Assembly (NCBI GenBank): GCA_022511355.1
Contig: JAFLRS010000013.1
Location: 1 to 21,729 of the forward strand
Source: Alistipes sp.
GTDB taxonomy: Bacteria > Bacteroidota > Bacteroidia > Bacteroidales > Rikenellaceae
Reading direction: 5' to 3'
DNA length: 21,729 bases
Below the pieces are notes generated by a model. That model had not been told where the DNA came from. It was given only the letters and a program-made list of their open reading frames with translations, and did no database searches. Both the position numbers and the translations under genes were made by a program. Positions 14,790-21,729 of the stretch are shown piece after piece. Every line of letters starts with the position of its first letter. Positions within the stretch are counted from its first letter, which is position 1.

Positions 14790-17700
14790 ATGAAGAATTT
14801 TGTCAAACTGTTTGCATTGTCGGCGCTCCTCGCGGCCGCACTGCCCGCTGCAGCACAACATATAGTGCGCGGACGGGTATCCGACGGCAACGAACCCCTC
14901 ATGGGCGCCAATGTCGTGGTCGAAGGTACCTCACGCGGAGTAAGCACAGGTCTCGACGGCAGCTGGGAACTCGCTGTCTCCGAAGGCGAAACCGTAACCG
15001 TCTCCTTCCTCGGCTATGAATCGCAATCGGTCGTGGTCACCGCAGGCACAACGCAGCTCGACTTCACACTGCGCGAAGTGCAACTCGATGACGTAATTGT
15101 CATAGGCTACGGAAGCGTCAAAAAAAGCGACCTCACAGGCGCCGTGACCTCCGTGAAAATGGATGCCGTCAAAGACCTCTCCGCCATGTCCGTCGAAAGC
15201 CTGCTCCAAGGACGCGCCGCAGGTCTGCAAATCATGAACACCTCACAAGACCCCGGTGCGGGAGCTATAGTCCGAATACGAGGCAACAGCTCGCTCAACG
15301 GCTCCAATACCCCGTTGGTCGTCGTGGACGGCTTCCCCATAGGCGACGCCGGCAACCTCTCACAAGTGAACCCCGCCGACATAACCTCAATAGAAATCCT
15401 TAAAGATGCCTCCGCCGCCGCCATCTACGGCTCGCGAGGCGCAAACGGCGTAATCCTTATCTCCACCCGAACAGCCTCGGGCAACACCACGCGCGTATCG
15501 GTCAATCACCGGACAACCATAGGTCAGTTCACCGACAAACTCAACATCTGGCGGGACCCGCTCCTCATGGCCGAAATAGCCAACGAAGAACTTACCAACG
15601 CAGGTCTGCCCGCACTCTACACCGGTCAGTACAACAACGGTACCTACTACCCCTCTCTCATCGAAATACGGCAGGGACTTTGGTCCAACACCGACTGGAC
15701 AAAACTTACACTCCGCACCGCCGTGGTGAACAACACCACCGCCACCGTGTCGCACTCCAACGACAAAACAGCCGTGAATCTCAGCATCAACTACTTCAAC
15801 GACGACGGCGTATACAAAAAAGACGGCTACCGCAAAGGCAATATCTCGCTCAACGGCAGCCACAAACTCGGACGACGGTTTACGCTCCAGACTTCGAACC
15901 TCTTCTCGATACATCAGCGCAACGTGAACAACTCGCTCGAATACGGACGTAATCCGCTCTGGCCCGTCTACGACCAAGACGGCAACTACTGGCGAGCTTC
16001 GGAACAGGACTTCGGACATCCGCTCATCATCTCGGAAAACGTCAAGAACGTAACCGCAGGACGCGACCTCATCTCCTCGCTGGCAGCCGAATGGGAAATA
16101 ATCGACGGACTCAAAGCACGTACCCAACTCAGCTACAACTATGCGACAAGCATTCAGGATGCCTACAACGCCTCCAATACCTCGCAGGAAGCCCACGACC
16201 GAAACGGCATAGCCCGCATCAACAACTATATGTCCCAAGATGTACTCACCGAAACATACATAACCTATGCGCACAAATTCGCCGACCGTCATGACTTCTC
16301 AATCATGGCCGGACACTCGTTCGACTACAATATGAACCGCTCGCTCAGCACAACCTCATACGGATTCGTGAACGACAACCTCGGCAACGAAAATATGGGC
16401 GCCGGCGACCCCGAACGAAACGTCATAAACAACAGCTACGCAAGCAGCAAACTCCTCTCATTCTACGGCCGAGTGAACTATCAGTACGACGACCGCTATC
16501 TCGTCACCGTAACCATGCGCGCCGACGGCTCGTCAAAATTCGGCAGCAACAGCAAATGGGGATACTTCCCCTCAGGCGCCGTCAGCTGGAAAATGCACAA
16601 CGAAAACTGGATGAAAAATCAACGCGTATTCGACGAACTCAAAATACGCGCAAGCTGGGGAGTATCGGGTAATCAGGGCATTCAACCCTATCAGACTCTC
16701 AACCGCTACGGACAGGAAAAATACTGGTACGCCGACAAATGGCAAACTGCCATAGGCCCCGGTTACGAAGCCGGACGGGAAGGAGCCAATGACCGCTACA
16801 TAATATGGGGCGGCATCGCCAACCCCGACCTCAAATGGGAAACTACCAGCCAGTGGAATGTGGGCGTCGATCTCGCCTTCCTCAAACGGCGTCTGCGAAT
16901 AACAGCCGAATACTACGACAAATATACCACCGACCTGCTGCGCGAAAAACTGCTGCCACTCTCGAGCAGCTACGACAAAATGTGGGTCAATGACGGAAGC
17001 ATCCGCAACCGCGGATTCGAAATAACCGTCGAAGGCGAAATCATAAGCCGAACCGATATGTCGCTCACCGCAACACTCATCGGCTCGCACAACCGCAACC
17101 GCGTAACAAGCCTCGGCAACGCCGTATCGAGCGGACTCAGCACCGACCGCCTTACAGGTATGCAGTACGAATACTGCGGTCAGTCGCTCTCGATGTTCAA
17201 CGCCAATCCCAGCATCTACGCCGTCGGATACCCCATGTACGCATTCTACGGCTACCGCGTGAAAGGCATAATCCAGCAGGGCGAAGACCCCGGCTTCATG
17301 AGCAGCGACGGCAAAGACCTCCCCGGCGAACTTAAATACGTTGACCTCAACGGCGACTACACCATCGACGACCGCGACCGATGCATAATCGGCGACCCCA
17401 ATCCCGATTTTACGGCCAGCCTCAACCTCGCATTCCGATGGAAAAACCTCGACGTGTCACTCTTCCTCAACGGAGTCTTCGGCAACGACGTAATCTACAA
17501 CGGCTACACCTACGACCCGCGAGTCAAAACCAAACGATGGACACCCGACAACCCTACCAACGACTATCCGCGACTCAACTCCACACGAAGCTATCTCTTC
17601 TCAGACTACTTCGTGCATGACGGCTCGTTCGTGCGTCTGCAAAACATAAGCGTCGGATACACCGTACCCTTCAGAAATATTTTCATCCGCAGTCTGCGAA

Positions 17701-17837
17701 TATTCGCCAACGTGGAAAACGCCTATACCTTCACCAAATTCGACGGCTACGACCCCGAAGTCGGCGTGGACGGAATCTACTGGGGCGGCTATCCGCGTCT
17801 GCGCAAGTATACCGTGGGTCTCGACCTCAACTTCTAA
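14790..17837 (+). CDS. SusC-like TonB-dependent outer-membrane transporter
   Basis: The 1015-residue product has a signal peptide ending ALPAAAQ (about 22). A carboxypeptidase-regulatory-like domain follows (about 25-95, IVRGRVSDGNEPLMGANVVV). A TonB-box-like DDVIVIGYG (100-108) comes next, then the plug with SLLQGRAAGLQIM and IEILKDASAAAIYGSRGANG. A long beta-barrel ends in an aromatic residue (GLDLNF). It should import mannan-derived oligosaccharides across the outer membrane using TonB energy, with the SusD encoded 24 nt downstream as its lid. Length and domain order are normal for the family. The 25-nt gap after the GH37-like gene shows no separate promoter. Confidence 0.95.
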   Translation: MKNFVKLFALSALLAAALPAAAQHIVRGRVSDGNEPLMGANVVVEGTSRGVSTGLDGSWELAVSEGETVTVSFLGYESQSVVVTAGTTQLDFTLREVQLDDVIVIGYGSVKKSDLTGAVTSVKMDAVKDLSAMSVESLLQGRAAGLQIMNTSQDPGAGAIVRIRGNSSLNGSNTPLVVVDGFPIGDAGNLSQVNPADITSIEILKDASAAAIYGSRGANGVILISTRTASGNTTRVSVNHRTTIGQFTDKLNIWRDPLLMAEIANEELTNAGLPALYTGQYNNGTYYPSLIEIRQGLWSNTDWTKLTLRTAVVNNTTATVSHSNDKTAVNLSINYFNDDGVYKKDGYRKGNISLNGSHKLGRRFTLQTSNLFSIHQRNVNNSLEYGRNPLWPVYDQDGNYWRASEQDFGHPLIISENVKNVTAGRDLISSLAAEWEIIDGLKARTQLSYNYATSIQDAYNASNTSQEAHDRNGIARINNYMSQDVLTETYITYAHKFADRHDFSIMAGHSFDYNMNRSLSTTSYGFVNDNLGNENMGAGDPERNVINNSYASSKLLSFYGRVNYQYDDRYLVTVTMRADGSSKFGSNSKWGYFPSGAVSWKMHNENWMKNQRVFDELKIRASWGVSGNQGIQPYQTLNRYGQEKYWYADKWQTAIGPGYEAGREGANDRYIIWGGIANPDLKWETTSQWNVGVDLAFLKRRLRITAEYYDKYTTDLLREKLLPLSSSYDKMWVNDGSIRNRGFEITVEGEIISRTDMSLTATLIGSHNRNRVTSLGNAVSSGLSTDRLTGMQYEYCGQSLSMFNANPSIYAVGYPMYAFYGYRVKGIIQQGEDPGFMSSDGKDLPGELKYVDLNGDYTIDDRDRCIIGDPNPDFTASLNLAFRWKNLDVSLFLNGVFGNDVIYNGYTYDPRVKTKRWTPDNPTNDYPRLNSTRSYLFSDYFVHDGSFVRLQNISVGYTVPFRNIFIRSLRIFANVENAYTFTKFDGYDPEVGVDGIYWGGYPRLRKYTVGLDLNF

Positions 17838-17861
17838 CAACAACTAACACGCATCGAAACT

Positions 17862-19346
17862 ATGAAACGTCTGATGTTTACAATATTCGCGGCCGCAGCT
17901 CTCCTGACCGGCTGCAATCTGCAGGAGAAACCTTACGGTCTCTACTCCGACAGCAATTTCTACAAAAGCGAAGCCGATGCCGAATCGGGTCTGCTCTACG
18001 CCTACAACGCTCTCACCTTCCTCGAATACTCGCGAGGCATATTCTATCTCGGCGATATCCCGACAGAAACCATGAGACCCAAAAGCGACGAAGCAGGCGA
18101 CGTATATCAACTCGAAAACTGGATCGCAGGACGCGAAACCGAACAGCTTATCTACTACTTCAAGTACTGCTACATCTCGATAAACCGCGCCAATACGGTC
18201 CTCGCACACACCGAAAACTCGCAGATAATGAGCCCCGAAGCCCGCAATCGAATCGTGGGCGAAGCCTACTTCCTGCGTGCATGGAACTACTTTAATCTGG
18301 TACGCGCATTCGGAATCGTGCCCGTACAGCGACAAATGGTGGACGACCTCTCGAAAACAACCCCAGCCTCCGCACGCAACATAGACGAACTCTATGACCT
18401 CATATTCGCCGACCTCGAAAAGGCCGACCGCCTGCTTTCCGTCAACAAAACCTACGGACGCGCAGACAAAGTCGCCGCCGAAGCACTCATGAGCAAAGCT
18501 TATCTGCATCTGGCCTCCTCGAAAGAACACAACGTCAAACACTATCGCGACAGCCGACGGGACCCCCAAGTAATGTACGACAGCGCCGCTTACTGGTCGG
18601 GCAAGGTAATACGCGACTACAACGACAGCTACTACTTCGATGACGACCTGCACCACATCTACGACGTGAATGCACCTCAAGGTCCAGAACACATATTCAT
18701 AATGCCCATCGAACGTTCGGGTACGCAGGAGGGAAACTACTCCAAACTCCCCCTGATGTTCCTCCCCTCGAACAACTCCGTACCTTTCTACATCCGATAC
18801 GGCAACGGCTCGCTGCTCCGCGCCAACGGCAACGGCTGGGGCGTATTCATCTGCGAAGACAGCTTCGTGAATTCGTTCGAAACTACCGATATGCGCCGTA
18901 CAGAACTTATTCACCGTACAATCTACGACGCCGCCGGAACCGAAATCGTCCCCAATCAGGTGCAAGGCTACTTCTCGGTCAAATATGTGGACCCCGACTT
19001 CATAGGCGAACAGACAAGCGCACGACCCTATCTGATACGATTCTCCGACATAGCCCTCGTATATGCCGAAGCCGCCGGACCTGAAGAAGGTCTGCAATGG
19101 GTGAACGCCATCCGCCAACGGGCAGGAGTACAACCGCTCCCCGCAAATCTCGACATCGAAACATTCCGACGATTCGTAATACGCGAACGGGCTTTCGAAC
19201 TCGCATTCGAAGGCAACAGGCTCTGGGATTTGCGACGGACCGCCTCGGTTACCGAAACCGACGTCAGAGCCGCAGGACTCAGCGAAGAAGAAACAGCCTT
19301 CTTCCCCATACCGCAGCGTGAAATCGACTTGAATCCTAATCTGTAA
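17862..19346 (+). CDS. SusD-like surface glycan-binding lipoprotein (RagB/SusD family)
   Basis: The 494-residue product has the lipobox LLTGC (Cys18). TPR-like helices typical of SusD are visible: YYFKYCYISINRANTVLAHT, RIVGEAYFLRAWNYFNLVRA with the conserved AYFLRAWNYF, and DKVAAEALMSKAYLHLA. The C-terminal hallmark RERAFELAFEGNRLWDLRRT is followed by FPIPQREIDLNPNL, the standard SusD ending. It forms the lid of the preceding SusC and helps deliver mannooligosaccharides. It is co-transcribed with SusC (24 nt gap) and the following binding protein (4 nt gap). Confidence 0.95.
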   Translation: MKRLMFTIFAAAALLTGCNLQEKPYGLYSDSNFYKSEADAESGLLYAYNALTFLEYSRGIFYLGDIPTETMRPKSDEAGDVYQLENWIAGRETEQLIYYFKYCYISINRANTVLAHTENSQIMSPEARNRIVGEAYFLRAWNYFNLVRAFGIVPVQRQMVDDLSKTTPASARNIDELYDLIFADLEKADRLLSVNKTYGRADKVAAEALMSKAYLHLASSKEHNVKHYRDSRRDPQVMYDSAAYWSGKVIRDYNDSYYFDDDLHHIYDVNAPQGPEHIFIMPIERSGTQEGNYSKLPLMFLPSNNSVPFYIRYGNGSLLRANGNGWGVFICEDSFVNSFETTDMRRTELIHRTIYDAAGTEIVPNQVQGYFSVKYVDPDFIGEQTSARPYLIRFSDIALVYAEAAGPEEGLQWVNAIRQRAGVQPLPANLDIETFRRFVIRERAFELAFEGNRLWDLRRTASVTETDVRAAGLSEEETAFFPIPQREIDLNPNL

Positions 19347-19350
19347 AACT

Positions 19351-20259
19351 ATGAGAACCTTGAAAATAGCTTCATTAATCCTCGCCGCGGCAACACTCGC
19401 CGCCTGCACCAAAGAGATTAACAGAGATCTGCCCAGCCACGAATGCTCCATACTCGAACTGCAAATCGAAGGTCAGCTCGGACGGGCCGAAATCACTCGC
19501 GTCGATGACAAATCAGGCACCGTTTCGGTCTACGTCATGGACAATCCGCAATTCCCGTGGTCGGAAGTCAAACTCAACGCTCTGGCTATCTCCTCCTACG
19601 CCTCCGCAGACGTCAAAGAGGGCGACCTCCTCGACTTCTACAACCCCGAACACCGCGCACGAATAAACGTAACCTCGCAAACCGGAAAAAAAGTCGCATG
19701 GACCATATACATAAAATCCTATGACGCCTTCTACGTGGGAACCTGGGCCGTCGAAGATGTAAGACTCTATGTCGATCAGAACATCAGCGGATGCGGCACC
19801 GGAAAGTGGGACATCTCGGTGAACGGCACCGAATTCGGATATTACGCCTCCTACGAAATGGACAACATCATAACCATAACCATGAATGAAGGAGTGACCG
19901 ACGACGGACGATTTACCGGCAAAATCATCAACGACGCCGGCGAAGACGGTCAGTATGCCGACTTCTGGGGCGTATATCAGGGCGAATACACCACCGACGA
20001 ACCGCTCGACATGAATCCACGTCTGCGTCACCTCCTCCCCGCCGGAGAATCGGACTGGAGCCTCAATCTCAATACCAACGAAATGTCCATAACACAGCGG
20101 AACATAACCTCCGTAATGACTTTCCGCAATGAAGGTTCGTCGGTATGGTTCGACTTCGCACTCCCCAACGCCGCGGGCGACATCGGAGGAAGCAATTTCT
20201 ACGACAACTACTGGCGCAGTTCGTATCAGTTCTCCTACAACGTGAAACCCATGCGATAA
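19351..20259 (+). CDS. surface glycan-binding protein (lipoprotein, DUF5018-like N-terminus)
   Basis: The 302-residue product has the lipobox LAAC (Cys19). The region about 25-125 resembles the Ig-like DUF5018 module of Bacteroidota glycan-binding proteins, with an ILELQIEGQLGRAEI start and an ARINVTSQTGKKVAWTIYIK end. The region about 128-302 is predicted beta-rich and ends in an aromatic-rich segment (NFYDNYWRSSYQFSYNV), which may carry ligand-binding aromatics. Its position directly after SusD is where such binding proteins are normally encoded. It is expected to sit on the cell surface and capture mannan; specificity is inferred only from the locus. A strong hairpin follows its stop. Confidence 0.75.
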   Translation: MRTLKIASLILAAATLAACTKEINRDLPSHECSILELQIEGQLGRAEITRVDDKSGTVSVYVMDNPQFPWSEVKLNALAISSYASADVKEGDLLDFYNPEHRARINVTSQTGKKVAWTIYIKSYDAFYVGTWAVEDVRLYVDQNISGCGTGKWDISVNGTEFGYYASYEMDNIITITMNEGVTDDGRFTGKIINDAGEDGQYADFWGVYQGEYTTDEPLDMNPRLRHLLPAGESDWSLNLNTNEMSITQRNITSVMTFRNEGSSVWFDFALPNAAGDIGGSNFYDNYWRSSYQFSYNVKPMR

Positions 20260-20281
20260 ACCTGCCCGCAGAGCGAAAGCA

Positions 20282-20314
20282 AGAGTCCGGATTGCAATGT
20301 GCAATCCGGACTCT
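20282..20314. terminator. hairpin at the end of unit C, between convergent genes
   Basis: A 15-bp perfect stem (AGAGTCCGGATTGCA at 20282-20296 with TGCAATCCGGACTCT at 20300-20314) has a 3-nt loop. There is no T run on either side, so it may act as a weak bidirectional terminator or a 3'-end stabiliser. Confidence 0.6.
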
Positions 20315-20336
20315 CCGCATATCAGCCCCGCTCGCC

Positions 20337-20942
20337 CTACCAGCGGTTATAGTGTACATTCCCGGGGTTCCACTTATCCTTCGGAGTCGGGGATTCGGCC
20401 GGATAACCTATCGGAATAACGCACAACGGCACAATGTGCGACGGCAACTCCAAAGCAGCCGAAACATTGGGCATAACATTAGGATTGGGATATACTCCCG
20501 TCCATACCGCACCCAAGCCCAAAGCATGAGCCGCAAGCAGTATATTCTCGGTAGCGGCCGACGCATCCTGAATCCAGTACTCTCCCATCTGACCCGAAAT
20601 GGCCTTGGTCATATCGCCGCACACCACAATCGCCGCCTGCGCCGTACCCAGCATACGGGCATTGGGATGGCCCTCCTTCAAACGGTCGAGATTCTCACGG
20701 CCCGTCACCACCACGAATGCCCACGGCTGTCGGTTCACCGCCGACGGAGCTGCCATGCCGGCACGAAGCAAAGCTTCGATTTTCGCCTCCTCGACCGGAG
20801 TCTCCGCAAATGCACGAATACTGGTGCGGGTCATAATGTTTTCGAGTACCGCCGACGAATTGTCGGCGCATCCGTAACCGCCGCATGAACCCATACAAGC
20901 AGCCATAAGCAAAACAATCAGAATTTTACACGACTTCTTCAT
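20337..20942 (-). CDS. exported lipoprotein nitroreductase
   Basis: The 201-residue product has a signal peptide (MKKSCKILIVLLMAACMGSC) with lipobox MGSC and lipidated Cys20. The mature protein is a nitroreductase fold: RTSIRAF (39-45) binds FMN phosphate, AAPSAVNRQPWAFVVV (64-79) is the flavin-contact region, and LGLGAVWTGVYPN is the conserved C-terminal element. The final residues are NVHYNRW. It should be an FMN-dependent reductase on the periplasmic side or in the outer membrane, where its electron donor is unclear. The start at 20942 was chosen over an upstream ATG at 21014 because it begins the signal peptide and lies downstream of a perfect -7 box. It is convergent with the mannan operon and separate from it. 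Confidence 0.85.
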   Translation of the reverse strand: MKKSCKILIVLLMAACMGSCGGYGCADNSSAVLENIMTRTSIRAFAETPVEEAKIEALLRAGMAAPSAVNRQPWAFVVVTGRENLDRLKEGHPNARMLGTAQAAIVVCGDMTKAISGQMGEYWIQDASAATENILLAAHALGLGAVWTGVYPNPNVMPNVSAALELPSHIVPLCVIPIGYPAESPTPKDKWNPGNVHYNRW

Positions 20943-20968
20943 AATGCACTGTTTTTTTGATGATATTG

Positions 20969-20976
20969 CAAATATA
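20969..20976 (-). promoter_or_regulatory. -7 box for the lipoprotein nitroreductase
   Basis: On the - strand this reads TATATTTG, a perfect TAnnTTTG match, 26 nt before the start codon. A TTG at the expected -33 position is not evident. Confidence 0.5.
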
Positions 20977-21012
20977 ATCAAACTTCGCACAATAACTGAC
21001 GGCAGACAATAC

Positions 21013-21047
21013 AAAAAAATTCGGGAAGCAGCTAACTGCCTCCCGAA
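21013..21047 (-). terminator. intrinsic terminator of pnp
   Basis: On the - strand a stem TTCGGGAGGCAG with CTGCTTCCCGAA (one mismatch, 4-nt loop) is followed by seven T. It lies about 20 nt after the pnp stop codon. Confidence 0.85.
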
Positions 21048-21069
21048 TCATTCGAAACACTCGCAACGA

Positions 21070-21729
21070 CTACTCTTCGTCTCCGTTGCGGCGGGGTCCG
21101 CGATTGTCACGGCCGCGACCACGACCTCCACGACCTCCGTCACGCGACTCTCTCGGTTCACGCTTGCGAGGCTCGCGCTCTACCCAGTCCTCAGGCTTCG
21201 GCAGCAACGCCCTGTGCGACAACTTATACTTGTTCGTCTTCGGATCTACTCCGATAAGCTTCACCTCAATGGTGTCACCCTCGTGCAAACCGGTCTCCTC
21301 CATGGTCTCGAATCGCTTGTACTCAATCTCCGAAATGTGAAGCAACGCCTCCTTGCCCGGCAAAATCTCAACAAACGCTCCGAACGATACAATAGAGGTA
21401 ATCTTACCCGTATAAACCTCGCCTACCTCAGGAACAGCTACAATAGCCTTCACACGAGCCATTGCCCCGTCAAGCGATTCCTTGTCAGGACCGAAAATAT
21501 CAACAATACCCTTGTTGTCTACCTCCGTAATGGTAATAGTGGTGTTGGTAAGCTTCTGTATCTCCTGTATAACCTTTCCGCCGGGACCGATTACAGCACC
21601 TATCATGTCCTGAGGAATAATGGTCTGAACTATGCGCGGTACAAACGGCTTGTAATCCTCGCGAGGCTCGGCTATACACTCCGTAATCTTGCCCAAAATG
21701 TGCAGACGACCCTGACGTGCCTGCTCCAA
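21070..21729 (-). CDS. pnp: polyribonucleotide nucleotidyltransferase, C-terminal part (truncated by window end)
   Basis: About 219 residues are inside the window and the 5' part lies beyond the right edge, so the first codon here is internal. The KH domain is clear (IIPQDMIGAVIGPGGKVIQE), followed by an S1 domain (GEVYTGKITSIVSFGAFVEI, GKEALLHISEIEYKR, GDTIEVKLIGVDPKTNKYKL). The segment before KH (GRLHILGKITECIAEPREDY) matches the end of the second RNase PH core of PNPase. The protein ends in an Arg/Gly-rich tail (GGRGGRGRGRDNRGPRRNG), an extra RNA-binding tail often seen in Bacteroidota. It degrades RNA 3' to 5' with phosphate and takes part in RNA turnover. Confidence 0.95.
   Translation of the reverse strand: MEQARQGRLHILGKITECIAEPREDYKPFVPRIVQTIIPQDMIGAVIGPGGKVIQEIQKLTNTTITITEVDNKGIVDIFGPDKESLDGAMARVKAIVAVPEVGEVYTGKITSIVSFGAFVEILPGKEALLHISEIEYKRFETMEETGLHEGDTIEVKLIGVDPKTNKYKLSHRALLPKPEDWVEREPRKREPRESRDGGRGGRGRGRDNRGPRRNGDEE

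Noticed and set aside
17844..19451. 535-codon open frame antisense to the whole susD gene
   Set aside because: It has no recognisable domain, is rich in unusual Val/Phe/Glu/Tyr patterns, and is explained by the strand skew that removes antisense stop codons. The sense frame is an unmistakable SusD.
1..21729. CRISPR arrays, tRNA, rRNA, insertion sequences or phage genes
   Set aside because: No regularly spaced repeats, tRNA-like cloverleaf, rRNA sequence, transposase or phage protein was recognised on either strand.

Overview
The window looks like a chromosomal segment of a gut-type Bacteroidota, most likely Rikenellaceae/Alistipes-like, though the genus is only a guess. Support comes from SusC/SusD-type genes, many short-signal lipoproteins, almost no Shine-Dalgarno sequences, and several promoters with the Bacteroidota sigma-ABfrA -7 box TAnnTTTG. 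Outside an AT-rich island at about 72-900, the + strand is rich in A and C whichever strand is coding. That points to a replication-strand bias with the + strand as the lagging strand.

Layout. Positions 1-3878 hold ordinary housekeeping or accessory genes: the last codons of a membrane protein, a small AT-rich lipoprotein gene, a long imperfect palindrome, a flavodoxin-fold NAD(P)H oxidoreductase, a TM2/DUF2752 membrane-protein pair on the - strand, a GNAT acetyltransferase and a nitroreductase. Positions 3930-20315 hold a polysaccharide utilisation locus (PUL) for beta-mannan, probably galactomannan or galactoglucomannan. Positions 20337-21729 hold an exported lipoprotein nitroreductase and the 3' part of pnp, both on the - strand.

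The PUL has three transcription units. Unit A (+) is an AraC regulator, a GH130 mannosylglucose phosphorylase and a cellobiose/mannobiose 2-epimerase. Unit B (-) is a SusE/SusF-like glycan-binding lipoprotein. Unit C (+) is a GH97 alpha-galactosidase, two GH26 beta-mannanases, a GH37 (trehalase-family) lipoprotein, SusC, SusD and a surface glycan-binding protein. Inferred flow: the surface proteins bind mannan, a GH26 enzyme cuts it, and SusCD imports oligosaccharides. GH97 then removes galactose and GH26 releases mannobiose in the periplasm. In the cytoplasm the epimerase turns Man-Man into Man-Glc, and GH130 phosphorolyses that to mannose-1-phosphate and glucose. No inner-membrane mannobiose transporter is present.

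The most notable observations are two. Units A and C have promoters with exactly the same geometry: two half-sites 21 bp apart, 25 nt from the second half-site to a -33 TTG, and a 20-nt spacer to a TACTTT -7 box. This suggests a shared operator for the AraC regulator. The GH37-family protein keeps the predicted catalytic acid and base but has lost signature arginines used by trehalases, and it sits in a mannan locus.
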